The translations under genes and the position numbers were made by a program. A DNA stretch of 64,000 nt from Bacteroidales bacterium (lineage in GTDB: Bacteria; Bacteroidota; Bacteroidia; Bacteroidales; P3), in contig JAFXAA010000031.1 in the NCBI GenBank assembly GCA_017522105.1, forward strand, positions 1 through 64,000, read 5' to 3'. The first letter of the stretch is position 1. Each line of letters begins with the position of its first letter. The notes under the pieces are model-generated. The model ran no database searches, was not told the origin of the DNA, and saw nothing but the letters and a program-made list of their open reading frames with translations. Shown one piece after another: positions 53,190-61,628 of this stretch.

Positions 53190-54134
53190 ATGCGCGTAGT
53201 GTTTTTTGGCACACCGGATTTCGCCGTGGAGAGCCTCGACGCCATCATGCAGTCAAGCCACGAGGTGGCCGCCGTTGTCACCGTGCCCGACCGGCAGGCG
53301 GGGCGCGGCCAGAAGGTAATCCATAGCGCCGTGAAGGACTATGCCCTCGCCCACAACCTGCCCCTGCTGCAGCCCGAAAAGCTTCGCGAGCCAGCTTTCC
53401 TCGAAGCCCTGGCATCATACAGGGCCGACGTGTTCGTGGTCGTTGCCTTCCGCATGCTCCCCGAGGCCGTGTGGAACATGCCTCCCCGAGGCACCTTCAA
53501 CCTGCACGCCTCGCTGCTGCCGCGCTACCGCGGCGCCGCGCCCATCAACTGGGCCATCATCAACGGCGAGAGCGAAACCGGCGTCACCACATTCCTGCTC
53601 AACCACAACATCGACGAAGGAGCCATCCTCCTGCAGGAAAGCACGCCCATTGCCCCCGACGAGACCGCGGGTTCGCTGCACGACCGCCTGGCCGCCATGG
53701 GGCGCACGCTCGTGGTGCGCACGCTCGACGCCCTGGCCGACGGCACCGCAGCACCAAGGCCACAGCAAGGCACGCCATGCCCGGCACCCAAGATATTCAA
53801 GGAAGACTGCCGTATAGACTTCGGCCGCACCGCCGCAGAGGTAGACCGCTTTGTGCGCGGCCTCTCGCCCTACCCCGCCGCCACCATGACCCTCCGCCCC
53901 CCAAAAGGCGACGAGGTCACATTCAAGGTATACTCCGTAAACCCCGTCGCAGAACCCCACGACACCCCTTGCAGCACACTGATTTGCGATGGAAAAAAGG
54001 TCCTAAAACTCGCAACAGCAGACGGTTTTGTACAAATTTTGGAACTGCAAATGGCTGGAAAAAAGAGAAATTGCGTCGAAGACTTTCTTCGCGGCAATTC
54101 GCTAACCAACTGGAAATCAACACAGGCCGACTGA
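53190..54134 (+). CDS. fmt: Methionyl-tRNA formyltransferase
   Basis: Formylates initiator Met-tRNA using 10-formyl-tetrahydrofolate. At 314 residues the length is normal: MRVVFFGTPDFAVESL at the N-terminus, PDRQAGRGQK, the catalytic FNLHASLLPRYRGAAPINWA (Asn-His) and ETGVTTFLLN with the following Asp (NIDEGAILLQ). A C-terminal domain from about residue 205 includes ICDGKKVLKLATADGFVQIL. It follows ribH by 10 bp. Confidence 0.97.
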   Translation: MRVVFFGTPDFAVESLDAIMQSSHEVAAVVTVPDRQAGRGQKVIHSAVKDYALAHNLPLLQPEKLREPAFLEALASYRADVFVVVAFRMLPEAVWNMPPRGTFNLHASLLPRYRGAAPINWAIINGESETGVTTFLLNHNIDEGAILLQESTPIAPDETAGSLHDRLAAMGRTLVVRTLDALADGTAAPRPQQGTPCPAPKIFKEDCRIDFGRTAAEVDRFVRGLSPYPAATMTLRPPKGDEVTFKVYSVNPVAEPHDTPCSTLICDGKKVLKLATADGFVQILELQMAGKKRNCVEDFLRGNSLTNWKSTQAD

Positions 54135-54169
54135 CGGTTGAAAAAAGTTAGAAAAAAAGCAAAAAAAAA

Positions 54170-54202
54170 TTTGGTGTGTATCAAAAAAAATACATACATT
54201 TG
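54170..54202 (+). promoter_or_regulatory. HU gene promoter
   Basis: TTTG at 54170-54173 and TACATTTG at 54195-54202, 21 bp apart, match the Bacteroidota promoter. The leader to the ATG at 54252 is about 40 bases. Confidence 0.8.
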
Positions 54203-54251
54203 CAGCGAAAAACAAAAGGCAATCATTATTAACCCATTAACAAAAAACATT

Positions 54252-54548
54252 ATGAACAAAACCGAACTTGTTAACGCAATGGCCGAGAAAACCGGCATGA
54301 CCAAAGTTGCCGCCAAGGCCGCCATGAACGCCTGCTTCGCCACCATTCAGGAGCAGCTTAACAAAGGTCAGAAGGTCAGCCTCATCGGCTTCGGCACCTT
54401 CAGCGTTGTCGAGCGCAAGGCCCGCACCGCCAAGAACCCCCAGACCGGCGAGAAAGTGAAAGTGCCCGCCAAGAAGGTCGCCAAATTCAAGGCTGGCAGC
54501 AGCATGCTCGCCAAGAAAGGTGCCAAGAAAGTCGCCAAGAAGAAATAA
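54252..54548 (+). CDS. HU-family DNA-binding protein with Lys/Ala tail
   Basis: Small histone-like nucleoid protein of 98 residues: MNKTELVNAMAEKTGMTKVA, the beta-arm region KVSLIGFGTFSVVERKARTAKNPQTGEKV (DNA-minor-groove clamp; read 54375-54460) and a short C-terminal KKGAKKVAKKK extension, slightly longer than classical HU. It has a strong promoter and a strong terminator, so it is an abundant monocistronic gene. ATG 54252 is clear; an upstream in-frame ATG at 54138 overlaps the fmt-promoter spacer. Confidence 0.96.
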   Translation: MNKTELVNAMAEKTGMTKVAAKAAMNACFATIQEQLNKGQKVSLIGFGTFSVVERKARTAKNPQTGEKVKVPAKKVAKFKAGSSMLAKKGAKKVAKKK

Positions 54549-54572
54549 GACTTTCTGCACAAACCAACCATG

Positions 54573-54605
54573 AAGAGGGCGTCCCGATCGGGACGCCCTC
54601 TTTGC
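54573..54605 (+). terminator. Rho-independent terminator of the HU gene
   Basis: A 14-bp perfect stem (AAGAGGGCGTCCCG and its complement at 54589-54602) with an AT centre, followed by TTTGCTTT. It starts 25 bp after the HU stop. Confidence 0.9.
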
Positions 54606-54642
54606 TTTGCTCCTCCCGAACAGGCTTTCCGAACAGCACCGC

Positions 54643-54732
54643 CACGGACTCCCTATGGGACCCCCGCGGCTGTTTTACGGCTTTCCACTGAAGAACGGCC
54701 GTAGGGACTCCGTAGGGGCTCCGTAGGGGCTC
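54643..54732. repeat. 11-bp-period palindromic intergenic repeat, copy 5
   Basis: Contains the 36-bp core shared with copy 3 (TTCCACTGAAGAACGGCC and the following CGTAGGGACTCCGTAGGGG), then further CCGTAGGGGCT units of 11 bp. The left side (ACTCCCTATGGGACC, GCGGCTGTTTTACGG) has diverged. It lies between the HU terminator and the gpsA promoter. Confidence 0.85.
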
Positions 54733-54802
54733 GGGGAAACGACAGAGGGGTGTATTATGGATTTTTAACACAAAAATGTTATAAAGTGTGAAATAAAACT
54801 TA

Positions 54803-54810
54803 TATCTTTG
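54803..54810 (+). promoter_or_regulatory. gpsA promoter -7 element
   Basis: TATCTTTG is a perfect TAnnTTTG, 20 bp before the ATG at 54831. No clear -33 TTTG is seen. Confidence 0.7.
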
Positions 54811-54830
54811 CATGTCGTTTTGCGTTTGAC

Positions 54831-55865
54831 ATGGGCAATGCCAACCAACGGCAAGCAATGATACAGAACATGATAGGAATTATAGGCAGTGGCAGCTGGG
54901 CCACTGCAATAGTCAAAATACTGCTCGAAAGGAGCTCCCGGAAGGTGAATTGGTGGGTGCGCAGCGAGGAGACTCGTGAAAAAATAGCCCGTGACGGACG
55001 CAACCCGCGCCACCTGCCCGAAGCCGTGCTCGACGCCGGACGCATACAAGTATCGACCGACCTGCGTGGAGTGATTGCCGACAGCACACACCTGCTGCTC
55101 GCCATCCCGTCGGCCTACCTGCACCAGGTGCTCGACCCGCTACCCGAGACCGCCTTTGCCGGCAAGAAAATCATTTCGGCCATCAAGGGCAGTGTGCCGG
55201 ACTGCGTGACGAGCGTGTCAGTATACATGCAGCAACGCTTCGGCGTCAGCCACGACGACATTTGCGTCGTCAGCGGTCCCTCGCACGCCGAGGAGGTGTG
55301 CCGCGAGATGCCGACGTTTCTCACTGTGGCGTCGGCCAACATAGCGCTGGCCGACGAGGTGGCCGCCATGCTTCGCTGCCGCTACCTGCACACGCGCACC
55401 ACAGCAGACATCGACGGAGTGGAGCGCTGCGGGCTGGCCAAGAACATCTACGCCATAGCCGCCGGCATCTGCCAAGGGCTTGACTACGGCGACAACCTCA
55501 ACGCCGTGCTCACAGCAGCAGCCATGCGCGAGATACACAACCTGCTGGATCACAATCTGCCGTTTCCCGACCGCAATATCTACGACAGCTACTACATGGG
55601 CGACCTGGTGGTGACGTGCTGGTCACGCCACAGCCGCAACCGCGCCCTCGGCGAGGCCGTGGCCAAGGGCGAGAAACCCGCCGAGGTCTTTGCCCGCACG
55701 GGGTCGGTGGCCGAGGGCTACTATTCAGTGAAAAACCTTCACCAGCTCGCTACGGCACAGGGGATGCTGGACAAGGTGCCGATTGCCGAGACGGTGTACC
55801 GCATCCTCTACGAGGACGCAGAGCCCCGGGCCGCCATGGAATACCTTATAGACAACGTTTTCTGA
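54831..55865 (+). CDS. gpsA: Glycerol-3-phosphate dehydrogenase (NAD(P)+)
   Basis: Reduces dihydroxyacetone phosphate to sn-glycerol-3-phosphate for phospholipid synthesis. The protein (344 residues from 54831) has the nucleotide-binding loop IGIIGSGSWATAIV, LLLAIPSAYLHQVL, SAIKGSVPD, VVSGPSHAEEV and the catalytic Lys region GLAKNIYAIAAGICQGL, then NLNAVLTAAAMREI. ATGs at 54858 and 54870 are alternative starts; the latter gives the more usual short N-terminus. The stop overlaps the acyltransferase ATG (TGATG), which would next acylate the product. Confidence 0.95.
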   Translation: MGNANQRQAMIQNMIGIIGSGSWATAIVKILLERSSRKVNWWVRSEETREKIARDGRNPRHLPEAVLDAGRIQVSTDLRGVIADSTHLLLAIPSAYLHQVLDPLPETAFAGKKIISAIKGSVPDCVTSVSVYMQQRFGVSHDDICVVSGPSHAEEVCREMPTFLTVASANIALADEVAAMLRCRYLHTRTTADIDGVERCGLAKNIYAIAAGICQGLDYGDNLNAVLTAAAMREIHNLLDHNLPFPDRNIYDSYYMGDLVVTCWSRHSRNRALGEAVAKGEKPAEVFARTGSVAEGYYSVKNLHQLATAQGMLDKVPIAETVYRILYEDAEPRAAMEYLIDNVF

Positions 55866-56971
55866 TGCCGGACTTCGACGACATAAGGCCTTACACCGAC
55901 GCCGAGATTCCGGCGGCAATGCAGCAGATAGCGGACTGGGAGCTTTTCCCACAGATAATACGCTTCATCTATCCCGACGGCGACATCGGCGAGGCTCGAC
56001 GGAGGCTGCTCGCAACCACGAGCATACACCAGTTCCAGGCCACATTCATGAACGACGCCATAAAACGCATCGTCAAAGAGACCACGGACGGTTTCACCTT
56101 CAGCGGACTGCACCACCTGCGCCGCGGCATGCCCTATCTCTTCGTGAGCAACCACCGCGACATAAGCCTCGACGCTTTCCTGCTTCAACACCTGCTCATA
56201 GAGCACCACGGCACCACATCGCACATAGTCTTCGGCGAGAACCTCCTCGCCATGCCGATTATGGAGGTGCTCTTCCGCAGCAACAAACTCATCCGCATGG
56301 AGCGCGGCGGCACGCCACGGGCCTTCTACAACAGCCTGCAACACCTCTCCGACTACCTCAACCACCTCGTTGTGGAGCAACGGCAGTCGGTATGGATTGC
56401 GCAGAAAAACGGGCGCGCCAAGGACGGTCGCGACATCACGGCACCGGCTGTGATAAAGATGCTCACCCTCGGCGGTAAGGGCAACGCACAGCAGACGCTG
56501 GCCAACCTGCACATAGTGCCCATGGCCATCAGCTACGAGTGGGACCCCTGCGACACCATGAAAGCCAATGAGCTGATGCTCAGCCAAAGCGGCACCTATA
56601 CCAAAGCACCTGACGAAGACCTGCGCTCCGTGGTGAGCGGCATCATAGGGCAAAAAGGACACGTACACCTCGCCATAGGCAAACCCCTTGCCGCCCGCGA
56701 GCTGCTGCCTCCAGCAGGCACCGACATTGCAGAGCACGCGGCCGCCATCCTCGACCAGCGCATACAGCGCTCGTACCGCCTCATGCCCAGCAACTACGCT
56801 GCCTACAGCCTGCTCTACGGGGCTTCCGCACCCATGCACTACACGCAGCGCACCCTCGACACCCTCAAGGCACGCACCGCAGGGCTTCATCCCGAAGCAC
56901 GACGCATTCTCTACGAGACCTATGCCAACCCCGTGGTGGCGGCACGAGGGCAAGGGAACACACAAATATAG
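55865..56971 (+). CDS. Lysophospholipid acyltransferase-like (LPLAT) protein
   Basis: The 368-residue cytosolic-faced acyltransferase of the LPLAT superfamily has LFVSNHRDISLDAFLL as the catalytic His-Asp motif. The His-to-Asp distance is HX5D rather than the usual HX4D (Asp at +2 is an alternative), a variant I believe common in Bacteroidota homologues. The glycerophosphate-binding block follows (FRSNKLIRMERGGTPRAF, with Glu-Arg-Gly-Gly), then IAQKNGRAKDG. Coupled to gpsA by stop/start overlap, it may acylate glycerol-3-phosphate or its monoacyl form. Start 55865 (MPDFDDIRPYTD) is set by that overlap. Convergent with the RecD-like helicase, 3-bp gap. Confidence 0.85.
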   Translation: MPDFDDIRPYTDAEIPAAMQQIADWELFPQIIRFIYPDGDIGEARRRLLATTSIHQFQATFMNDAIKRIVKETTDGFTFSGLHHLRRGMPYLFVSNHRDISLDAFLLQHLLIEHHGTTSHIVFGENLLAMPIMEVLFRSNKLIRMERGGTPRAFYNSLQHLSDYLNHLVVEQRQSVWIAQKNGRAKDGRDITAPAVIKMLTLGGKGNAQQTLANLHIVPMAISYEWDPCDTMKANELMLSQSGTYTKAPDEDLRSVVSGIIGQKGHVHLAIGKPLAARELLPPAGTDIAEHAAAILDQRIQRSYRLMPSNYAAYSLLYGASAPMHYTQRTLDTLKARTAGLHPEARRILYETYANPVVAARGQGNTQI

Positions 56972-56974
56972 GAG

Positions 56975-58405
56975 TCAGGCAAAGAAGCGCCCGTCGAAGC
57001 CCAGAAGGTACACCTTATCCGTGGCACGCGTGAACGCAGTGTATAGCCACCGCAGGTAGTCGCGCCCCAGAGGCTGGTCCGGAGGCAGAAAACCCTGGTC
57101 AATAATGACGGTGCTCCACTGGCCGCCCTGGGTCTTATGGCAGGTCAGCGCGTAGGCGAACTTCACCTGCAAAGCATTGTAGTACGGATTTTGGCGCATT
57201 TCGCGCAGGCGATCGGCCTTGTTGGGAAGGTCAGCATAGTCCTCCATGACGGCGCTGTACAGGCGGCCCTGCTCGTCAGAAGTGAGAGACGGCGACTCGC
57301 TATACAGTGTAGAAAGCAACAGCTTGCAGTCGCGCGGCTGCTCGTCGGGATAGTCTACAAAGCGCAACGTGGCGTCGGCAAAGCGGAAACCATACAGTTC
57401 CTGCACATTGCGCACACCGAGCACTTCAACGATATCACCGTTTGCAATGAAACCGATCTCACTGTCGTCGTCGAGCCAATAGTAGTTGTTCTTCACCACC
57501 ATAAGAAAGTCGCCCGCATTGACCTCCTGCTCGCGGTAGAGGACACTGTTGCGAATCCCCTGGTTGAAGAGGTTGGCGCGCTTGTTGCTGCGCGTGACGA
57601 CAACGACCTCTTCGAGATTGTGCGCGTCGTATTCGCCGTATAGAGTCTCCATGAGGTCTGCCCCACCGAGGTTGACAACGTCCGGCGCTTCGCTGAAGAG
57701 TGGCAACGAAGCCTCGTCGTCGCCGGCCATGGAAGCTATCTGGCCTCGCAAGGCCGTGGCATTGGCGAGGATGCCTGAGAGACTCTGCTGGCGCACCACC
57801 TCGGTGAGCTCGCATGTAGTGACACTCAAAGCATAGGCGGCAGCGAGGCAGTGCTCATCGAGGGCCGGGCTTTCGCTCTGGCCCACAGGAGGCAGCTGGG
57901 CGGTATCGCCGATAAGCATCAAGCGGCAGTGGTTACCGTCGTAGACATAGTCCACGAGGTCTTCGAGCAGGCTGTGTCCACTCGAAGAGGGTTCAACGCC
58001 AATCATGGAGGCTTCATCGACGATGAAAAGAGTATAGCTGTGTTTGTTGATGGCCTTGACAGTGCGCACGGCGCCAGACGCGTCGGTGGCAGTCATGTAA
58101 ATCTTCTTGTGTATAGTGTAGGCTTGACGTCCAGAATAGCCGGAGAGGACCTTGGCAGCGCGACCTGTTGGCGCAAGCAGGACACAATTCACACGCAGCT
58201 GGGGCAGTGTCTGGATGAGGGCCGAAACAAGCGATGTCTTGCCGGTACCGGCATAGCCACGCAGCAGCATAGCCGAACGTGGATCTGCGTCATAGAGGAA
58301 ACGCGACATCATGGCACAAGCAACCCGCTGCCCGTCGGTTGGTCTGTGCGGGAAGCGGGATAGAATGAGCGCTGTGACAGATTGCTCTACGCTGCTGGCA
58401 GCCAC
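56975..58405 (-). CDS. RecD-like ATP-dependent DNA helicase
   Basis: The 476-residue superfamily-1B helicase has Walker A LLRGYAGTGKTSLVSAL (about residues 46-62), the APTGRAAKVL motif Ia, FIVDEASMIG (Walker B; Asp-Glu), LIGDTAQLPPVGQSESPAL (motif III) and a UvrD-like C-terminal domain with VKFAYALTCHKTQGGQWS and YTAFTRATDKVYLLGF (motifs V-VI). It lacks the long N-terminal region of RecD2, as do other Bacteroidota AAA/UvrD-C helicases. Probable role is DNA repair or replication restart. Last gene of the minus-strand unit with secG. Confidence 0.9.
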   Translation of the reverse strand: MAASSVEQSVTALILSRFPHRPTDGQRVACAMMSRFLYDADPRSAMLLRGYAGTGKTSLVSALIQTLPQLRVNCVLLAPTGRAAKVLSGYSGRQAYTIHKKIYMTATDASGAVRTVKAINKHSYTLFIVDEASMIGVEPSSSGHSLLEDLVDYVYDGNHCRLMLIGDTAQLPPVGQSESPALDEHCLAAAYALSVTTCELTEVVRQQSLSGILANATALRGQIASMAGDDEASLPLFSEAPDVVNLGGADLMETLYGEYDAHNLEEVVVVTRSNKRANLFNQGIRNSVLYREQEVNAGDFLMVVKNNYYWLDDDSEIGFIANGDIVEVLGVRNVQELYGFRFADATLRFVDYPDEQPRDCKLLLSTLYSESPSLTSDEQGRLYSAVMEDYADLPNKADRLREMRQNPYYNALQVKFAYALTCHKTQGGQWSTVIIDQGFLPPDQPLGRDYLRWLYTAFTRATDKVYLLGFDGRFFA

Positions 58406-58410
58406 GGCTT

Positions 58411-58740
58411 TTATTCAGCGACAGGAGTGGCTGCGGGAGCGGCGTTCTGCTGCACAGGGCTGTAGTCGGTAGCAGTGGAGACCTCGGTCTTCATGGGGTC
58501 GGCAGCACCGCCACGCGTCGTGGAGATGGAGATGGTGGCGGCAAGGCAGAGCACCACGAGGATGCCGGCGAGCCACCAGGTGGCCTTCTCTATGAAGTCG
58601 GCCGACTGACGGGCGCCGAGCACCTGTGTCGGAGCCGAGAAGTTGGCAGCCAGGCCGCCGCCTTTGGAGTTCTGTACCAGTACGACCAGTGCAAGGAGCA
58701 CGCAGACAATCAGGATAAGAATTACGAGAAACGTGTACAT
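58411..58740 (-). CDS. secG: Preprotein translocase subunit SecG
   Basis: The 109-residue SecYEG accessory subunit has two membrane helices (about 3-22 and 50-72) around the conserved cytoplasmic VVLVQNSKGGGLAANFSAP segment, a clear SecG hallmark. The tail is Ala/Thr/Pro-rich, as in Bacteroidota SecG. It lies 25 bp downstream of the TPR-like gene and 5 bp before the helicase start. Confidence 0.95.
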   Translation of the reverse strand: MYTFLVILILIVCVLLALVVLVQNSKGGGLAANFSAPTQVLGARQSADFIEKATWWLAGILVVLCLAATISISTTRGGAADPMKTEVSTATDYSPVQQNAAPAATPVAE

Positions 58741-58765
58741 CTTACTTCTATTTGTTATTGTTTTC

Positions 58766-59347
58766 TTACTTTTTCAAAAGCGCTTCGAGGCGTTTGATTT
58801 GGGGTGCAAAATTACTACTTTTTTCGGGATTGTGCGCCATTAAATTTTTATAAACAGACAACGCCTGCTCGACATTCCCCTGCTGTTCAAGGATAACAGC
58901 AAGTGTTTCAGTGCCTAATATATCATCCGGCAAAAGGCTTTTTTTGTCGTCGTGCGTGCTTGCCGGAGTGGCAGACTCTACCCTTTTCACCTCCTCGGCC
59001 GGGCCGGCCTGAAGGAAATTGGAGAGGATGACGCTCTTCGGAGCCGTCTTGAACGAGACTTCCTGAAAGGTGTTTATCTCGCTGAATATGTCGTAGGATG
59101 CATTGTCGGTGGCATTCTGCGCACGCTTGAGCATGGTGTCGAGACGCTCGCTGTCACACATGGCCAGTGTCACTGCGCGGCGTTGTTCAGGTGTGTCGAA
59201 CCCATAGGCATGGTCGGCCAGGAGCGCAAGCACGGCAATCACCGACGAGTGTGGGTAGCGTGCCTGCACGGCACGAAGCCATCCGCGGTCCTGCGCGCTG
59301 AACTTCTCGTGGTTGCCAACCATACCGATAAACTGATTTTTGTCCAT
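58766..59347 (-). CDS. TPR-like hypothetical protein preceding secG
   Basis: The 193-residue soluble protein has no signal peptide. The C-terminal part (GTETLAVILEQQGNVEQALSVYKNLMAHNPE, read 58800-58900) reads as one tetratricopeptide-like helix pair, followed by a short basic helix (IKRLEALLKK). The first half is helical (GWLRAVQARYPHSSVIAVLALLADHAY). Genes like this often precede secG in Bacteroidota, but I know of no assigned function. It has its own promoter and starts the unit that includes secG and the helicase. Confidence 0.75.
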   Translation of the reverse strand: MDKNQFIGMVGNHEKFSAQDRGWLRAVQARYPHSSVIAVLALLADHAYGFDTPEQRRAVTLAMCDSERLDTMLKRAQNATDNASYDIFSEINTFQEVSFKTAPKSVILSNFLQAGPAEEVKRVESATPASTHDDKKSLLPDDILGTETLAVILEQQGNVEQALSVYKNLMAHNPEKSSNFAPQIKRLEALLKK

Positions 59348-59445
59348 AATCCTTTCCCTTGAAACTAAAATGTCGTTTTCTTACCGTTTTCTATGCTTCT
59401 CTATCAAGCTCAATTAACACTTTTTTACTCTTAAAATTGGAAATG

Positions 59446-59476
59446 CAAATGTACAAATTATTTTTTAAACAGCAAA
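59446..59476 (-). promoter_or_regulatory. Promoter of the TPR-secG-helicase unit
   Basis: On the minus strand TACATTTG (59446-59453) lies 19 bp downstream of a TTTG (59473-59476), a good Bacteroidota promoter about 100 bp before the start codon. Confidence 0.75.
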
Positions 59477-59553
59477 ACAAGAATTTATTTCATCTCGGTT
59501 AAACACTAAAATACAGTATATTGTATAGAAAAAAGATTTTTTTTAGAACATTT

Positions 59554-59587
59554 TTTGTTCACAATTCAAAAAAAATGTGTACTTTTG
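59554..59587 (+). promoter_or_regulatory. rpmH promoter
   Basis: TTTG at 59554-59557 and TACTTTTG at 59580-59587 are 22 bp apart, followed by a leader of about 60 bases. Confidence 0.8.
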
Positions 59588-59654
59588 CAAACTCAAATTT
59601 GCGGCAGGAAAGCAGTCGCGACTTTGCAAAAAAGAACAAAAAAATATTGATGAT

Positions 59655-59801
59655 ATGAAGAGAACATTCCAACCCTCGCTGAGAAAAAGAGCCAACAAGC
59701 ACGGTTTCCGCAAGAGAATGTCCACCGCCAACGGTAGGAAAGTGCTGGCCGCCCGTCGCCGCAAAGGCAGAAAGAGACTGACCGTTTCTGACGAACGATA
59801 G
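59655..59801 (+). CDS. rpmH: Ribosomal protein bL34
   Basis: The 48-residue, very basic large-subunit protein has the invariant MKRTFQPS start, [20 protein letters not shown] core and [13 protein letters not shown] end. ATG 59655 is set by family length; an upstream in-frame ATG at 59577 lies in the promoter. It has its own promoter and terminator. The usual dnaA/rnpA neighbours are not adjacent. Confidence 0.97.
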   Translation: MKRTFQPSLRKRANKHGFRKRMSTANGRKVLAARRRKGRKRLTVSDER

Positions 59802-59827
59802 TCTTGCCGCACAGGGCTGAAACGCTA

Positions 59828-59866
59828 ACGAGGCGCAACGCAATATGTGTTGCGCCTCGTTTTATT
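59828..59866 (+). terminator. Rho-independent terminator of rpmH
   Basis: ACGAGGCGCAAC (59828-59839) pairs perfectly with GTTGCGCCTCGT (59849-59860), a 12-bp stem with a 9-base loop, followed by TTTATTTT. Confidence 0.92.
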
Positions 59867-59887
59867 TTGCATCGACAACCTGCACGC

Positions 59888-59957
59888 CCCTATTCTCATG
59901 CAACTCTGGCGCCGGTGAGCCCAGGCAAAGCCAGCAAATAGGGAGAGTCTTTTTTCT
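59888..59957 (+). ncRNA. Possible structured RNA or attenuator upstream of the rlmD-like gene
   Basis: CCCTATT (59888-59894) pairs with AATAGGG (59937-59943), enclosing a second stem CTGGC (59906-59910)/GCCAG (59930-59934), with TCTTTTTTCT just after. It lies between the rpmH terminator and the methyltransferase start. It fits no riboswitch I recognise and could be a terminator, a leader attenuator or a small RNA. Confidence 0.3.
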
Positions 59958-60020
59958 ACTCACACATAATATTTTACGTTTTTCAGCGTTTTGGGATGCA
60001 AACAACAACGACAGAACGCA

Positions 60021-61439
60021 ATGGGAAGAAAAAACAAGGAACTACCTCTGCTTGAGCGAGTGGAGATTACAGATGCAGGCGCCGAAGGGATGTCCATAGC
60101 CAAGGTGGACGGATTGGTGGTTTTCGTGCCTTTCGTGGTGCCGGGCGATGTGGCAGACATCCAGCTGTACCGCAAGAAGAAAAACTATGCTGAAGGACGC
60201 GCCATACGATTCCACCGGCTGTCGGAGTTGCGCGTTGAAGCCGCATGCCCACACTTCGGCGTCTGTGGCGGATGCAAGTGGCAGACAATGAAGTACGAGG
60301 CACAACTCGAGGCCAAGCAGCGCCAGGTACGCGATAATCTGGAGCGACTCGGCGGAGTAAACTGCGACGGCATGCGACCCATCTGCGGCTCGGAAAGCAT
60401 ATATCATTACCGCAACAAGCTGGAATACACATTCTCCTCACGGGCATGGCTCACCGACCCCGCCGCACGCCAAGAGAATATCTGGGGGGCACTGGGTTTC
60501 CACATCCCGCAACTGTTTGACAAGGTGCTGCCTATCGAGCGTTGTGTCCTACAACCCGAACCGAGCAATGACATACGGCTGGCCATCAGGAACTACGCCA
60601 TTGAGCACGGCCTCGAATGCTACGACATACGCCAGCACACAGGCTACTTGCGCAACATCGTGATCCGCAATACATCGCTGGGGCACTGGATGGTCATCGT
60701 GGTTATTGCAGACGAGGACACGTCGCGCCTCTTCCCGCTACTTGATATGCTGCGAGAGCGCTTCCCGCAGATTACGTCGCTACAGTATATCATCAACACA
60801 AAGCTGAACGATTCGTACTCCGACCTTGACGTGCACACCTACGCCGGCACAGACCACATCGAAGAGGAGATGGAGGGATGGAACGGAGGCAAGGCGCTGC
60901 GCTACATTATAAACCCCAAATCGTTCTACCAGACCAACTCGGCGCAAGCACGACGGCTGTACGGATTTGTGGCCGAGCTCGCCGAGTTACAACCCACGGA
61001 CACCCTATACGACCTTTACACTGGCACGGGCACCATAGCGCTGTTCCTTGCCTCGCAGGCAAAAAAAGTGGTAGGCATAGAATATGTGGAGGAGGCTATT
61101 GCCGACGCAAAGATCAACGCGCAGCGCAACGGCTTCGACAACACGGTGTTCTACGCTGGCGACATGGCCAAGGTGCTCACCGCCGAATTCATCAAGCAGA
61201 ACGGACGCCCCGACGTTGTAGTCACCGACCCGCCACGGGCCGGCATGCACGAGCGTGTCGTGGCGCAACTACTTGATGCCGCCCCGCGCAAGATAGTGTA
61301 TGTCAGCTGCAACCCCGCCACACAGGCCCGCGACTTGAAGCTGCTCGCCGAACGCTACGAGGTACGCCGCATACAACCTGTAGATATGTTCCCCCACACA
61401 CAGCATGTGGAGAACGTGGCAGAGCTTGTCCTGCGGTAA
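60021..61439 (+). CDS. rlmD: 23S rRNA (uracil-C5)-methyltransferase, RlmD/RumA family
   Basis: The 472-residue SAM-dependent methyltransferase forms m5U in 23S rRNA. It has an N-terminal TRAM domain (VEITDAGAEGMSIAKVDGLVVFVPFVVPGD; read 60063-60150), a Cys cluster for a 4Fe-4S centre (CPHFGVCGGCKW), the SAM region LYDLYTGTGTIALFLA, DPPRAGMHERV and the catalytic-Cys motif VSCNPATQARDL. ATG 60021 (MGRKNKELPLLE) is preferred; an ATG at 59991 adds ten residues. RlmD and RlmCD cannot be told apart by sequence alone. Confidence 0.9.
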   Translation: MGRKNKELPLLERVEITDAGAEGMSIAKVDGLVVFVPFVVPGDVADIQLYRKKKNYAEGRAIRFHRLSELRVEAACPHFGVCGGCKWQTMKYEAQLEAKQRQVRDNLERLGGVNCDGMRPICGSESIYHYRNKLEYTFSSRAWLTDPAARQENIWGALGFHIPQLFDKVLPIERCVLQPEPSNDIRLAIRNYAIEHGLECYDIRQHTGYLRNIVIRNTSLGHWMVIVVIADEDTSRLFPLLDMLRERFPQITSLQYIINTKLNDSYSDLDVHTYAGTDHIEEEMEGWNGGKALRYIINPKSFYQTNSAQARRLYGFVAELAELQPTDTLYDLYTGTGTIALFLASQAKKVVGIEYVEEAIADAKINAQRNGFDNTVFYAGDMAKVLTAEFIKQNGRPDVVVTDPPRAGMHERVVAQLLDAAPRKIVYVSCNPATQARDLKLLAERYEVRRIQPVDMFPHTQHVENVAELVLR

Positions 61440-61516
61440 CAGACATGCCAATAAGTTAAAATATTGCAAAAACACTTTTTTTTAAACAAAAAGTCCACTA
61501 TAATAAAAAAAAGTGT

Positions 61517-61524
61517 TATCTTTG
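61517..61524 (+). promoter_or_regulatory. -7 promoter element of the T9SS type A protein gene
   Basis: TATCTTTG, a perfect TAnnTTTG, lies about 105 bp upstream of the start codon. Confidence 0.7.
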
Positions 61525-61547
61525 CACGTTGTACATGTTGACGCGCG

Positions 61548-61566
61548 GTGGCACTCAAAGTGCCAC
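61548..61566 (+). promoter_or_regulatory. 5'-leader hairpin
   Basis: GTGGCACT and AGTGCCAC form an 8-bp perfect stem with a CAA loop, about 20 bases after the expected transcription start of the T9SS type A gene. It is probably an mRNA-stabilising element or a protein-binding site. Confidence 0.5.
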
Positions 61567-61628
61567 AACGAGCTACACGACAACATAATAACAAAAGATA
61601 ATAATAATAAAAAATACAAACCAACAAG

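Larger units (their letters stand above)
59348..59654. other. AT-rich divergent promoter region between the TPR-like gene and rpmH
   Basis: This 307-bp spacer holds two divergent promoters: minus-strand at 59446-59476 and plus-strand at 59554-59587. It has no other recognisable element and is markedly AT-rich relative to the rest of the window. Confidence 0.7.
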
